A stretch of 64,000 bases of DNA from an uncultured Eubacteriales bacterium (GCA_900545585.1 UQZR01000011.1:1-64000), one strand, 5' to 3'. Positions 8,587 to 17,479 are shown, numbered from the stretch's first letter. A program made the numbers and translations. Notes: a model not told the origin generated them from the letters alone.

Positions 8587-9735
8587 TTACCGGTTTTGGA
8601 AGAAGCTGCGGATATCCTCCGCCGTGCAGGCGGCGCTTCCCTGGGCGAAGCCATCCCGTCCGCCGCCGCGGCCATGGAGGGCGGCGTTCATGTCCTTGAC
8701 GAGGGGGCGCAGGTCGCCGCCGCTCTCAATGACGGCGTACTGGTAGGCGCCGTCGCTGCCGGCGAACACGGCGCAGCGTCCGCCTGCGGCCCTGGCAATG
8801 GCGTCGCACAGGCGGCGGGCGCCGTCGCCGTCCAGCTTTCCCGTGATGTGCAGGACGTTTCCGGCATCACGGTATCGCTCTGCCGTGTGGGCGAAGTCGG
8901 CCTCCTCCAGACGGGCAGCCTTTTCCTTCAGAGCCAGCAGCTCCTCCTGCATACGGCCTACGGCGGCTGCGGCGCTCTGGGGCTTGACGGACAGGGCCTG
9001 CCCGATCTGGCGGGCCTGCTCCCAGCTGGCGGAAAGATAGTCCAGCGCACGCCGTCCGCACAGCAGCTCCAGCCGCACGCCGTCCCGGAATTTCTGACAG
9101 CTCAATAGCTTCACCAGCCCCACCTGACCGCTGCGGGCTACGTGGGTGCCGCAGCAGGCGCACATGTCCGCGCAGGGGAACTCTGTGATGCGCACGGGAC
9201 CCTCCAGCGCCTTTTTGCTGCGGTAGGGCAGGGCGGCCAGCTCCTCCGGCGAGGGATACCAGATGCGGATGGGGTGGTCGGCCCAGATGTAGGCGTTGGC
9301 GCGCCGCTCCACCTCCAGCGCCTGCTCCCAGGTAATGGGGGCGTTATAGTCGATAGTGACCACGTCCGCGCCCATGTGGAAGCCCACGTTGTCGCAGTGG
9401 AACGTGCTGCACAGCAGGCCGGAGATGATATGCTCGCCGGAGTGCTGCTGCATATGGTCGAAGCGCCGCGCCCAGTCGATGTGGCCGCCGACCTCCGCGC
9501 CTACGGACAGCGCCCGGTCGCACAGGTGGGTGACGACACCGTCCTTCTCGTGTACATCCAGCACGCGGGACTCGCCCAGCGTGCCGTGGTCGGCGGGCTG
9601 ACCGCCGCCCTCGGGATAGAAGGCGGTACGGTCGAGTGCGACGGCAAAGCCGCCCTTCACCGCCTCACAGGACTCCACCACGGCGGTGAAGTCCTGCGCG
9701 AAGGCGTTTTCATAGTAGAGCTTGCGGGTGGCCAT
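8587..9735 (-). CDS. alaX: Alanyl-tRNA editing protein, AlaX long type
   Basis: 382 residues. Free-standing editing domain that removes Ser or Gly mischarged on tRNA-Ala. The N-terminal half has the AlaRS-like beta barrel (FYPEGGGQPADHG) and the zinc site: H98 and H102 in HMQQHSGEH, plus C194 and H198 in CCGTH. The C-terminal half from about residue 240 resembles the DHHA1/C-Ala domain (AVFAGSDGAYQYAV, then GGRDGFAQGS), which makes this the long form. Its ATG overlaps the aspS stop by one base (TGATG), so translation is coupled and the gene is the last of the T-box-led operon. Confidence 0.93.
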   Translation of the reverse strand: MATRKLYYENAFAQDFTAVVESCEAVKGGFAVALDRTAFYPEGGGQPADHGTLGESRVLDVHEKDGVVTHLCDRALSVGAEVGGHIDWARRFDHMQQHSGEHIISGLLCSTFHCDNVGFHMGADVVTIDYNAPITWEQALEVERRANAYIWADHPIRIWYPSPEELAALPYRSKKALEGPVRITEFPCADMCACCGTHVARSGQVGLVKLLSCQKFRDGVRLELLCGRRALDYLSASWEQARQIGQALSVKPQSAAAAVGRMQEELLALKEKAARLEEADFAHTAERYRDAGNVLHITGKLDGDGARRLCDAIARAAGGRCAVFAGSDGAYQYAVIESGGDLRPLVKDMNAALHGRGGGRDGFAQGSAACTAEDIRSFFQNR

Positions 9736-11519
9736 CAGTCGTCCTTCTCCACATCGCCCACGATGGCGATGTGCAGCTCATCCAGCTGCTTCTGCTCCAC
9801 CACGGAGGGGGCGCCCATCATGACATCCTGGGCGTTCTTGTTCATGGGGAAGGGGATGATCTCACGGATGGAGCTTTCACCCGCCAGCAGCATGACCATG
9901 CGGTCCACGCCCGGGGCGATACCGGCATGGGGAGGCGCACCGTAGCAGAAGGCGTTGTACATGGCGGGGAACTTCTTCTTCACGTCCTCCTCGCCCAGAC
10001 GCACCAGCTCGAAGGCCTTGATCATGATCTCGGGATCGTGGTTACGCACCGCGCCGGAGCTGAGCTCCACGCCGTTGCACACCAGATCGTACTGGTCGGC
10101 GGTGATGGTCAGGGGATCGATCTCGCCCCGCTCCGCCTTCAGCAGCACCTCCAGCCCACCGCTGGGCATGGAGAACGGGTTGTGGCAGAACTCCAGCTCG
10201 CCGGACTCGTCGCCGATCTCGTACATGGGGAAGTCCACGATCCAGCAGAACTCGTAGCGCTCCTTGTCCATGTGGCCCTCGCAGGCGGCGCCCAGCTTGC
10301 CGCGCAGGACGCCGGCGGTCTTGATGGCCGCGCCCTTGTCGCCGGCAGCCACGCCCACCAGCATATTGGGCTTCAGACCCAGCTTGGCGGTGAGCGCCTC
10401 ATGGCAGCCGTTCATGAACTTGGCGATGCCGCCGGCCAGCTGACCGTTCTCATCCACCTTGAACCAGTAGGGCTTGCTGCCGGACTGCACCTCCACGTCG
10501 GTGCAGAGCTGGTCGATGGCCTTGCGGGTCAGGGTGCAGTCACTGACGGCGATGGCTTTGACCACCTTGCCGTCGATCTGCTCAAAGCCGCAGCCCTTCA
10601 CCTCATCGGAGATGTCGGTGAGGGTCAGGTCGATACGCAGGTCGGGCTTGTCGGAGCCGTAGGTCTCCATGGCGTCGTTGTAGGCGATACGGCGGAACGG
10701 CGCGGCGGAGGCCACGTTGTAGGTGCCGTATTTGGCGAAGATGGGGGGCAGCACATCCTCCAGCACGGCGAATACGTCGTCCTGAGTGGCGAAGGCCATC
10801 TCCATATCCAGCTGATAGAACTCTCCGGGGGAGCGGTCGCCGCGGGCGTCCTCGTCCCGGAAGCAGGGGGCGATCTGGAAGTAGCGGTCAAAGCCGGAGG
10901 TCATCAGCAGCTGCTTGAACTGCTGGGGCGCCTGGGGCAGGGCATAGAACTTGCCGGGGTGCTTACGGGCGGGCACCAGATAGTCACGGGCACCCTCGGG
11001 GGAGGAGGCCGTCAGGATGGGGGTGGTGATCTCCAGGAAGCCGTGCTCGGTCATGGCAGCGCGCAGGGCGGCCACCACCTGGCAGCGCAGGATGATGTTC
11101 TGCTTCACCGCGGGGTTCCGCAGGTCCAGATAGCGGTACTTCAGACGCTGCTGCTCGTCGGCCTCGCGGCTGCGGTTGATCTCAAAGGGCAGGGAGTTGT
11201 AGCGGCAGCGGCCCAGCACCTCGATCTTGCTGGGAACCACCTCAATATCACCGGTGGCCTGCTTGGGGTTCTTGCTGGCGCGCTCGCGGACGACGCCCTC
11301 CACGCTGATGGTGGACTCCTTGTTCAGGTCGCGAATGATGGCCATCATGTCCTCGGTCTCCACCACGATCTGGGTGGTGCCGTAGAAGTCGCGGAGCACC
11401 ACGAAGGCGAAATTCTGGCCCACGGCGCGGACGTTCTCCATCCAGCCCACCAGCTTCACGGACTGGCCCACGTGCTCCAGCCGCAGCTCGTTGCAGGTAT
11501 GTGTGCGCATCTGCATCAT
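9735..11519 (-). CDS. aspS: Aspartyl-tRNA synthetase
   Basis: 594 residues, the normal size of the bacterial type with the inserted GAD domain. It charges tRNA-Asp. Features are the N-terminal OB-fold anticodon domain (VKLVGWMENVRAVGQNFAFV), class II motif 2 (FRDEDARGDRSPGEFYQLD), the insertion domain (about residues 280-420) and motif 3 (GIAPGVDRMVMLLAG). AGGAGG lies 8 bases before the ATG-ATG pair, so the start is 11519 or 11516. It follows hisS with 77 bases between and overlaps alaX by one base. Whether it is discriminating or also charges tRNA-Asn cannot be told from sequence reading alone. Confidence 0.97.
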   Translation of the reverse strand: MMQMRTHTCNELRLEHVGQSVKLVGWMENVRAVGQNFAFVVLRDFYGTTQIVVETEDMMAIIRDLNKESTISVEGVVRERASKNPKQATGDIEVVPSKIEVLGRCRYNSLPFEINRSREADEQQRLKYRYLDLRNPAVKQNIILRCQVVAALRAAMTEHGFLEITTPILTASSPEGARDYLVPARKHPGKFYALPQAPQQFKQLLMTSGFDRYFQIAPCFRDEDARGDRSPGEFYQLDMEMAFATQDDVFAVLEDVLPPIFAKYGTYNVASAAPFRRIAYNDAMETYGSDKPDLRIDLTLTDISDEVKGCGFEQIDGKVVKAIAVSDCTLTRKAIDQLCTDVEVQSGSKPYWFKVDENGQLAGGIAKFMNGCHEALTAKLGLKPNMLVGVAAGDKGAAIKTAGVLRGKLGAACEGHMDKERYEFCWIVDFPMYEIGDESGELEFCHNPFSMPSGGLEVLLKAERGEIDPLTITADQYDLVCNGVELSSGAVRNHDPEIMIKAFELVRLGEEDVKKKFPAMYNAFCYGAPPHAGIAPGVDRMVMLLAGESSIREIIPFPMNKNAQDVMMGAPSVVEQKQLDELHIAIVGDVEKDD

Positions 11520-11596
11520 TGTTTTGTCCTCCTATTTTGATAATGATTTGTATAAAACAAGATAGATATTACGATTTGTTTTCGGGATTGGCCGGC

Positions 11597-12952
11597 TTAT
11601 TCCACGATGACCGTGCCTTCACTGCGCTGGGCGAGACCCTTCTGGATGATGGCCAGCGTCTCGTCGAAGGGCAGGGTGGTCTGTTCGCCGGAGGCCATAT
11701 CCTTGCAGCCCACCACGTTTCCGGCGATCTCGTCGTCGCCCAGGAACAGCACATAGGGCACGCCGATCTTATCGGCATAGTTCATTTTGGCCTTGAACTT
11801 CTTCTGCTCGGTGTAGAGCTGGGTGCGGACACCGGCAGCGCGCAGGCGGGTGGCCAGCGTCACAGCGGGGGCCAGATCGGCGGTCATGGGCAGGATCAGC
11901 ACGTCGGCAGGGGCGGTGGGCAGCGCGGGGTTCAGCATACCCTGCTCACCCAGCACGTAGAACAGGCGGGTCAGACCGATGGAGATGCCCACGCCGGGCA
12001 GCTGTTTGTCGGTGTAGTACTCCGCCAGGTTGTCGTACCGTCCGCCGGAGCAGACGGAGCCGATCTCAGGGTGATCCAGCAGCGTGGTCTCGTACACCGT
12101 GCCGGTGTAGTAGTCCAGGCCCCGGGCGATGGTGAGGTCCACGGCGAAGTTCTCCGCCGGAACGCCGAAGGCGGACAGGTATTTTACCACGGTGTTCAGC
12201 TGGTCAAGACCCTCGTCGAACACCTCGTTCCGGCCGCGGTAGCCCTCCAGTGCGGAGAGCACCTGATCGTTGCCGCCGCTGATGGCGATGAAGGCCAGAA
12301 TTTCATCCGCCTTCTCCGCATCCACGCCGCACTCGTCCATCAGCAGGGTCCGGACCTTCTCGGCGCCGATCTTGTCCAGCTTGTCCACGGTGCGCATGAT
12401 GTCGCCGGACTGCTCCGTCAGACCCAGCATGGCGTAGAAGCCATTGAGAATTTTGCGGTTGTTTACACGGATCTGGAATCGCTTCAGTCCCAAGGAGGTG
12501 AACGTCTGGTAGATGATGGCGGGAATTTCCGCCTCATTGGTGATGTCCAGCTTGCCGTCGCCGATGACGTCGATGTCCGCCTGATAGAACTCGCGGAACC
12601 GGCCGCGCTGAGCCCGCTCGCCGCGGTATACCTTGCCGATCTGATAGCGGCGGAAGGGGAAGGACAGGTCGTTGTAGTGCAGGGCCACGTACTTGGCCAG
12701 CGGCACCGTCAGATCAAAGCGCAGCGCAAGGTCGGCGTCGCCCTTCTGGAAGCGGTAGATCTGTTTTTCCGTCTCGCCGCCGCCCTTGGCCAGCAGTACC
12801 TCGCTGGCCTCGATCACCGGCGTGTCCAGCGGCGTAAAGCCGTACAGGCTGTACGTCCGGCGGAGGATATCCATCATCCGTTCCATCTGCTGCTGCGGCT
12901 GGGGCAGCAGCTCCATGAAGCCCGACAGGGTGCGGGGTGTCATTTTAGCCAT
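11597..12952 (-). CDS. hisS: Histidyl-tRNA synthetase
   Basis: 451 residues from the ATG at 12952, chosen because AAAGGAG lies nine bases upstream; an ATG six bases earlier is too close to it. It charges tRNA-His. Visible are motif 1 (LDTPVIEASEVLLAKGGGE), motif 2 (YRGERAQRGRFREFYQ), the HisA loop LDYYTGTVYE, and motif 3 (GGRYDNLAEYY with GVGISIGLTRL). The C-terminal anticodon domain follows. It overlaps the 3' end of the upstream membrane protein gene by 8 bases, so the two are coupled. Confidence 0.97.
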   Translation of the reverse strand: MAKMTPRTLSGFMELLPQPQQQMERMMDILRRTYSLYGFTPLDTPVIEASEVLLAKGGGETEKQIYRFQKGDADLALRFDLTVPLAKYVALHYNDLSFPFRRYQIGKVYRGERAQRGRFREFYQADIDVIGDGKLDITNEAEIPAIIYQTFTSLGLKRFQIRVNNRKILNGFYAMLGLTEQSGDIMRTVDKLDKIGAEKVRTLLMDECGVDAEKADEILAFIAISGGNDQVLSALEGYRGRNEVFDEGLDQLNTVVKYLSAFGVPAENFAVDLTIARGLDYYTGTVYETTLLDHPEIGSVCSGGRYDNLAEYYTDKQLPGVGISIGLTRLFYVLGEQGMLNPALPTAPADVLILPMTADLAPAVTLATRLRAAGVRTQLYTEQKKFKAKMNYADKIGVPYVLFLGDDEIAGNVVGCKDMASGEQTTLPFDETLAIIQKGLAQRSEGTVIVE

Positions 12953-13424
12953 TGTCATGATCTCCTTTATCTTCGGTGTTTTCCGTTTCGTAATGTGTCT
13001 CTGCGCCGTCGCCGATGGCGTCCGCACCGCTGTCCAGCGTGTGGGACGCCGCCTCCCGCGCGGCTTCGGCCTCCGCCTCGTGCTTCAGCTCCCGGGCCAC
13101 CTCGCGGTAGATGTCGTCTGTCTCCAGACCCTTTTTCCGGCCTAACTTGCCCACCACGATGCCGCCGGCCACGATGAGCGCAGCCCATACCGGCCAGAAC
13201 GCCGGTACGGCCAGCGCCAGCGCCAGGAAGGGCAGCATGCCCAGCCATGCGCCGATCTCGGCGTAGGCATCCCGCACGCTATGGTAGACGCCCTTCTTCC
13301 GGCGGATAGCGGCGGTGCGCTTCAGCTGGGCGAAGCACATGGCCAGCCGCAGCAGAGCCAGCGCCGTCACCGGGATGAAGATGTCGTAGTAGTGTTCGTG
13401 GATAAAGCGTATGACAGTCTGCAT
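12945..13424 (-). CDS. Small membrane protein leading the hisS-aspS operon
   Basis: 159 residues from the ATG at 13424, which is preceded by AAGGAGG. One hydrophobic segment lies at about residues 14-31 and one or two more at about 62-92. Basic loops (KRTAAIRRKKG, KLGRKKG) flank them, and the C-terminal 50 residues form a charged, Ala/Glu/Asp-rich, probably disordered cytoplasmic tail. I do not recognise the family. Its position is what matters: first gene after a T-box leader and overlapping hisS by 8 bases, so it is made together with HisRS and AspRS when the cognate tRNA is uncharged. Confidence 0.75.
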   Translation of the reverse strand: MQTVIRFIHEHYYDIFIPVTALALLRLAMCFAQLKRTAAIRRKKGVYHSVRDAYAEIGAWLGMLPFLALALAVPAFWPVWAALIVAGGIVVGKLGRKKGLETDDIYREVARELKHEAEAEAAREAASHTLDSGADAIGDGAETHYETENTEDKGDHDNG

Positions 13425-13450
13425 AGACGCCTCCTTTTTTTCACGGGCGG

Positions 13451-13493
13451 CGTGAAAAAACGCTCCCGTCCCCTGCGTTGGGACGAGAGCGTT
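13451..13493 (-). terminator. T-box regulated terminator before the hisS operon
   Basis: 14-bp GC-rich stem followed by TTTTTT on the minus strand, 27 bases upstream of the first gene. Confidence 0.88.
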
Positions 13494-13690
13494 CAAACAC
13501 TTCGTGGTGCCACCCAATTTCAGCCGCCGTGCGGCCCTTTCTGCTCCTGTTACGGGGAGCGTGCCGTGGATGTTTCCATCCCCGCTCGTCTGCTGTCTTG
13601 GCCCGTCCTGCCGCGGTGCGCTTTCAGCCGGCGGCGCACCTCTCTGCTGGCGGCGTTGCGCGGGTTACTCCTGCAAAGTCAACGCGGTCA
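13451..13690 (-). ncRNA. T-box riboswitch leader of the hisS-aspS operon
   Basis: On the minus strand the leader has, in order, an AGTAA box, AGAGAG, a distal hairpin (GGTGCGC with GCGCACC), the T-box core TTGGGTGGCACCACG (about 13519-13505), and a terminator near 13493-13451 whose arms are AACGCTCTCGTCCC and GGGACGGGAGCGTT with a T run. A GAC after the distal hairpin (in AGGACGGG) could be the specifier, which would make it an aspartate sensor. No good CAC candidate is visible in stem I. T-box control of hisS-aspS is known in Firmicutes. The specifier choice here is inference. Confidence 0.88.
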
Positions 13691-13696
13691 CTCTTT

Positions 13697-13725
13697 ATAA
13701 TAGGCGATTTTTTGCCGGTTGTCAA
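13697..13725 (-). promoter_or_regulatory. Strong sigma-A promoter of the hisS operon
   Basis: Consensus TTGACA (13725-13720), exactly 17-bp spacer, TATTAT (13702-13697), pointing into the T-box leader. It lies 7 bases from the 3' end of mgsA on the same strand. Confidence 0.85.
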
Positions 13726-13731
13726 GGCGGT

Positions 13732-14148
13732 TCAGGCGGTAAAGGGCTTGCTCTTGGGATTCACGATGTCGCGCCAGTCCAGATAACCCTGATTCAGGCC
13801 CAGCACCAGCATCTCCGCAGTAGCCAGATTGCTGGCAAAGGGGATATTGTTCTGGTCGCACAGGTGAGAGATATAGGTCACGTCCTCATCTGTTGTCTTC
13901 TGGTTGGGGTCGTCAAAGCACAGGACCATGTCGATCTCGTTGTAGGCGATGCGGGCCGCGATCTGCTGGCCGCCGCCGTGGGTGAAGGACAGGAACCGAT
14001 GGATGGTCAGGCCGGTGGCATCTGCGATCTGCTGGCCGGTGCTGGCGGTGGCGCACAGGGTGTGCTTGGCCAGGATACCGCAGTAAGCCGTGCAGAACTG
14101 CACCATCAGCTCTTTTTTGTTGTCATGCGCCATCAAAGCAATATTCAT
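13732..14148 (-). CDS. mgsA: Methylglyoxal synthase
   Basis: 138 residues, normal length. It converts dihydroxyacetone phosphate to methylglyoxal and phosphate, a bypass of lower glycolysis. Family signs are MNIALMAHDNKKELMVQF at the start, TGLTIHRFLSFTHGGGQQIAARIA, and CFDDPNQKTTDEDVTY, which carries the catalytic Asp and phosphate-binding residues. It is the last gene of the run from parA, 21 bases after minD. minD-mgsA adjacency recurs in clostridia. Confidence 0.95.
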   Translation of the reverse strand: MNIALMAHDNKKELMVQFCTAYCGILAKHTLCATASTGQQIADATGLTIHRFLSFTHGGGQQIAARIAYNEIDMVLCFDDPNQKTTDEDVTYISHLCDQNNIPFASNLATAEMLVLGLNQGYLDWRDIVNPKSKPFTA

Positions 14149-14169
14149 AGAGGGGCGCTCCTTTCTCTG

Positions 14170-14907
14170 TTATATCTTCATCAGGGGCATTTTTCGGCCC
14201 ATGATGCGTTTGGCGATGTTTTCATAGGCGCGGGCGGCGTAGAAATTCCGATCCCGCAGGACCAGACCGCGATTCAGGCAGTAGGGGACGTCCTCGTCCT
14301 CCGGGATTACCCCCAGCAGGGGCAGACCGGCGGTGTCGATGGCGTCGTCGATGGTGGTGTGCAGGGCCCGGAGCGTCTTACGGGACACGCGGCCCACCAC
14401 CAGATGCACCGCGTTGGCGGGGAAGGCGGACAGCTCCATGGCGGTGCGCTGGGCGTCCCGCATGGCGGAGATATCGGTGGTGGTGACGACGATGACCTGA
14501 TCGGCCATGCAGGCCGCCATCTTGAACCCCTGGCCCAGTCCGGCGGGGGCATCCATCAGGCACCAGTCGTACTTCTCCCGTATCTCGCGGGCCAGAGCTG
14601 CCAGCTGCCGTACCGTCAGGGCCAGCGGCCTGTCAGCCATGGGTGCGGCCAGCAGGTCCAGCGACCGGTATTTCTCATGGGTCACCACGGCCTGCTCCAG
14701 CGTGCAGCGTTCCGCCAGTACGTCGGAGAAATCCATCAGCGCCCGATCGCTGAGCCCCAGCGCCAGATCCAGGTTCCGCAGCGTGATGTCGCAGTCCATG
14801 CACAACACGTGCTGGTCCAGCGATGCCAGCGCCAGACCGGTATTGGCGGTGAAGGATGTCTTACCGGTGCCTCCCTTGCCGGAGACAACGGCGATGATCT
14901 TTCCCAT
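14170..14907 (-). CDS. minD: MinD/ParA-family ATPase, MinD-like
   Basis: 245 residues. Deviant Walker A motif KGGTGKTS near residue 11 with the signature first Lys, Walker-like DCDITLRNLDLALG, LMDAPAGLG and the GVIPEDEDV region near residue 200, all typical of MinD. MinD binds the membrane as an ATP dimer and positions division inhibitors. The C-terminus ends soon after AYENIAKRIMGRK, so the usual longer tail with an amphipathic membrane helix is short or missing. No minC or minE is next to it. Alternatives are an FlhG-like or orphan MinD with another partner. Confidence 0.82.
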   Translation of the reverse strand: MGKIIAVVSGKGGTGKTSFTANTGLALASLDQHVLCMDCDITLRNLDLALGLSDRALMDFSDVLAERCTLEQAVVTHEKYRSLDLLAAPMADRPLALTVRQLAALAREIREKYDWCLMDAPAGLGQGFKMAACMADQVIVVTTTDISAMRDAQRTAMELSAFPANAVHLVVGRVSRKTLRALHTTIDDAIDTAGLPLLGVIPEDEDVPYCLNRGLVLRDRNFYAARAYENIAKRIMGRKMPLMKI

Positions 14908-14933
14908 GTGACCCTCCCTTCTGAGTGCTGCCG

Positions 14934-15632
14934 CTATTTCAGCGGCGCTTTCTTGATGCGGGCAAAGCTCCGCGGATAGATTGCGGGGGTGTCCTTGACC
15001 TTCTCAACGATGACCAGCCGGTGGCGTACCTCCGTCTCCGGTACAGTGTAGTCGCGGATGTCCGCGATGCGGCCGCCCAGCTGTCCGATGGCGCCCCGCG
15101 CTCCGGCGATCTCATCATCGGAGGACACGGACTTCATGGCCAGGAATTGGCCGCCTACCTTTACCAGCGGCAGCGCCAGCTCGCACAATACGTTGAGGTT
15201 GGCCACGGCCCGGGACGCGGCGATGTCGTACTGCTGCCGGTGTCCGGCGGCGTACTCCTCGGCTCGGGCGTGGACGCAATCCACCCGTGCCAGTCCCAGC
15301 TGGCTGCACACCTCCTTCAGAAAGTCGATGCGCTTGCCCAGACTGTCCAGCAGCGTCAGATCAAAGTCCGGCTCCAGGATGCGCAGCACCATGCCGGGGA
15401 AGCCGGCGCCGGTGCCCACGTCAATGACCCGCTTGCCCCGCAGGTCCGCCATAGTCAGCAGCGCCGCGCAGTCCAGCAGGTGCAGTGTGGCCACATCCTG
15501 CGGCGCAGTGATGGCCGTCAGGTTCATCACCCTGTTCTTTTCCAGCAGCGCTGCCGCGTAGGCCTCCAGCTGGGGTACGGCATCGGGGGACAGTCCCAGC
15601 TGGGTCAGTCCCCGTGTCAGGGACTCTCTCAT
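14934..15632 (-). CDS. rsmG: 16S rRNA (guanine527-N7)-methyltransferase
   Basis: 232 residues. SAM-dependent enzyme that makes m7G527 in 16S rRNA. It has the GidB pattern: LEKNRVMNLTAI near residue 31, VIDVGTGAGFPGMVLRI (SAM-binding motif I), LLDSLGKRIDFL, and SRAVANLNVLCELALPLV. Its ATG overlaps the mscL stop in ATGA, so the two are translationally coupled. rsmG next to parAB is the common origin-proximal arrangement in Firmicutes. Confidence 0.96.
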   Translation of the reverse strand: MRESLTRGLTQLGLSPDAVPQLEAYAAALLEKNRVMNLTAITAPQDVATLHLLDCAALLTMADLRGKRVIDVGTGAGFPGMVLRILEPDFDLTLLDSLGKRIDFLKEVCSQLGLARVDCVHARAEEYAAGHRQQYDIAASRAVANLNVLCELALPLVKVGGQFLAMKSVSSDDEIAGARGAIGQLGGRIADIRDYTVPETEVRHRLVIVEKVKDTPAIYPRSFARIKKAPLK

Positions 15633-16054
15633 TTCTGCTGCTCTTTCAGCAGGTCGCGGATCTCGGTGAGCAGATCCTCGGAGGTGGGCTTGGGCTCCTC
15701 CTCGGGGGCGGACTCCTCCTCTTTCTTCTTCAGGCTGGCCAGCTTATTCATGCCCTTCACCAGCAGGAACATGGCAAACGCCACGATGATGAAGTCCAGG
15801 ATAACGGCAAGCAGATTGCCAATGCCCAGCGTGACGGGGTCGGCGCCCGCCTCCACGGCGGCGCTGTTGAGCAGGATGTTCCACTTTGCCAGATCGATGC
15901 CGCCGGTGAGCAGCCCGATGAGGGGCATAATGATATCGTTGACGATGGACGTGGTGATCTTGCCGAAGGCGGCGCCGATGACAACGCCGATGGCCATATC
16001 TATTACGTTGCCGCGCATGGCGAAGGTCTTAAATTCGTTGAAAAACTTCTTCAC
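15629..16054 (-). CDS. mscL: Large-conductance mechanosensitive channel
   Basis: 141 residues. Pentameric membrane pore that opens under hypo-osmotic stress. The conserved start KKFFNEFKTFAMRGNVIDMA, the gate helix GVVIGAAFGKITTSIVNDII and a second transmembrane helix (ILDFIIVAFAMFLLVKGMN) are all present. An acidic, charged cytoplasmic bundle (KKKEEESAPEEEPKPT) ends the protein. It overlaps rsmG by four bases and follows serS by 66 bases. Confidence 0.97.
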   Translation of the reverse strand: MKKFFNEFKTFAMRGNVIDMAIGVVIGAAFGKITTSIVNDIIMPLIGLLTGGIDLAKWNILLNSAAVEAGADPVTLGIGNLLAVILDFIIVAFAMFLLVKGMNKLASLKKKEEESAPEEEPKPTSEDLLTEIRDLLKEQQK

Positions 16055-16120
16055 AGGTCAACTCTCCTATACGGGTTGTATAATGCGGGATAAATATTCC
16101 GAGTTGTTATCGAAAATCGT

Positions 16121-17443
16121 TCAGTGGCGGGGCACCAGACGATCCTTGCCGCCCATGTAGGGCCGCAGCACCTCGGGAACCAGCACGGAGCCGTCCGCCT
16201 GCAGGTTGTTCTCCAGCAGTGCGATGAGCATGCGGGGAGGAGCCACCACGGTGTTGTTCAGCGTATGGCACAGCTGCATCTTGCCGTCAGCGTCCTTGTA
16301 GCGGATCTTCAGGCGGCGGGCCTGCGCATCGCCCAGATTGGAGCAGGAACAAACCTCGAAATACTTCTGCTGGCGGGGGGACCAGGCCTCGATGTCGCAG
16401 GACTTGCACTTCAGGTCTGCCAGATCGCCGGAGCAGCACTCCAACTGCCGCACGGGGATGTCCAGGGACCGGAACAGCTCCACACTGTACTGCCACATCT
16501 GCTCGTACCACTTCTTGGAGTCCTCAGGCTTGCAGACCACGATCATCTCCTGCTTTTCGAACTGATGGATGCGGTAGACGCCGCGCTCCTCGATGCCATG
16601 GGCGCCCTTCTCCTTGCGGAAGCAGGGGGAGTAGGAGGTCAGCGTCTGGGGCAGCTTGTCCTCCGGCAGGATCTGGTCAATGAACTTGCCGATCATGGAG
16701 TGCTCGCTGGTGCCGATGAGATACAGGTCCTCACCCTCGATCTTATACATCATGGCGTCCATGTCCGTCTGGCTCATGACGCCCTCCACCACGTTGCCGT
16801 GGATCATAAACGGCGGGATGCAGTAGGTAAAGCCCTTGCCGATCATGAAGTCGCGGGCGTAAGCCAGCACTGCTTCGTGCAGCCGCGCGACATCGCCCAG
16901 CAGGTAGTAGAAGCCGCTGCCGGACACGCGGGCCGCGGCGTCCATGTCGATGCCGTCAAAGCGCTCCATGATGTCGGTGTGGTAGGGCACCTCAAAGTCC
17001 GGCGTCTTTGGCTCGCCGAACCGATGCACCTCCACGTTGCAGCTATCGTCCGGCCCGATGGGCACGGAGGGATCGATCATCTGGGGAATGACCAGCATGA
17101 TCTTGTTCAGCGCGGACTCGGCGTGCTCCTTCTTGGCCTCCAGCTGGGCCATACGCTCCGCGTCCGCCTTGACGGCGGCGTTGTTGGCATCGATCTCCGC
17201 TTGGATGGCGGCCTTTTCCACCTCATCGGTACACTTTTTCAGCCGTCCGAACAGGGGACCGTTGGCCTTGGACAGCTTGTTGCGCTCCGCCTTCAGCGCC
17301 TCGCCATCGGCGATGGCCTGGCGGCGCTCGGCGTCCAGGGCGATGGCCTCATCTACCAGAGGCAGCTTGGCGTTCTGGAACTTTTTGCGGATGTTCTCCT
17401 TTACCGCCTCGGGATTTTCCCGCACAAATTTAATATCAAGCAT
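16121..17443 (-). CDS. serS: Seryl-tRNA synthetase
   Basis: 440 residues. It charges tRNA-Ser and tRNA-Sec. The N-terminal antiparallel coiled-coil arm spans about residues 30-105. Motif 2 (FRKEKGAHGIEERGVYRIHQFEK) and motif 3 (NNTVVAPPRMLIALLENN) are intact, as is TSEHSMIG for substrate binding. It starts at an ATG 42 bases after the parB stop, with a parS site in the gap. There is no T-box before this synthetase, unlike the other two units in the window. Confidence 0.97.
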   Translation of the reverse strand: MLDIKFVRENPEAVKENIRKKFQNAKLPLVDEAIALDAERRQAIADGEALKAERNKLSKANGPLFGRLKKCTDEVEKAAIQAEIDANNAAVKADAERMAQLEAKKEHAESALNKIMLVIPQMIDPSVPIGPDDSCNVEVHRFGEPKTPDFEVPYHTDIMERFDGIDMDAAARVSGSGFYYLLGDVARLHEAVLAYARDFMIGKGFTYCIPPFMIHGNVVEGVMSQTDMDAMMYKIEGEDLYLIGTSEHSMIGKFIDQILPEDKLPQTLTSYSPCFRKEKGAHGIEERGVYRIHQFEKQEMIVVCKPEDSKKWYEQMWQYSVELFRSLDIPVRQLECCSGDLADLKCKSCDIEAWSPRQQKYFEVCSCSNLGDAQARRLKIRYKDADGKMQLCHTLNNTVVAPPRMLIALLENNLQADGSVLVPEVLRPYMGGKDRLVPRH

Positions 17444-17463
17444 TGTGAACCTCGATTTCCGGC

Positions 17464-17479
17464 TGTTTCACGTGAAACA
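17464..17479. promoter_or_regulatory. parS site 1
   Basis: Perfect 16-bp TGTTTCACGTGAAACA, the consensus centromere bound by Spo0J/ParB. It sits in the parB-serS gap inside a 20-bp palindrome. Confidence 0.97.

Noticed and set aside
9771..11540. Long open frame (589 codons) on the plus strand opposite aspS
   Set aside because: The translation is a His/Gly/Leu/Gln-rich low-information sequence; it is the mirror of GC-rich codons in the clear aspS gene. Similar antisense frames opposite glyS, hisS, serS, recJ, rel and the rnf genes were rejected for the same reason.
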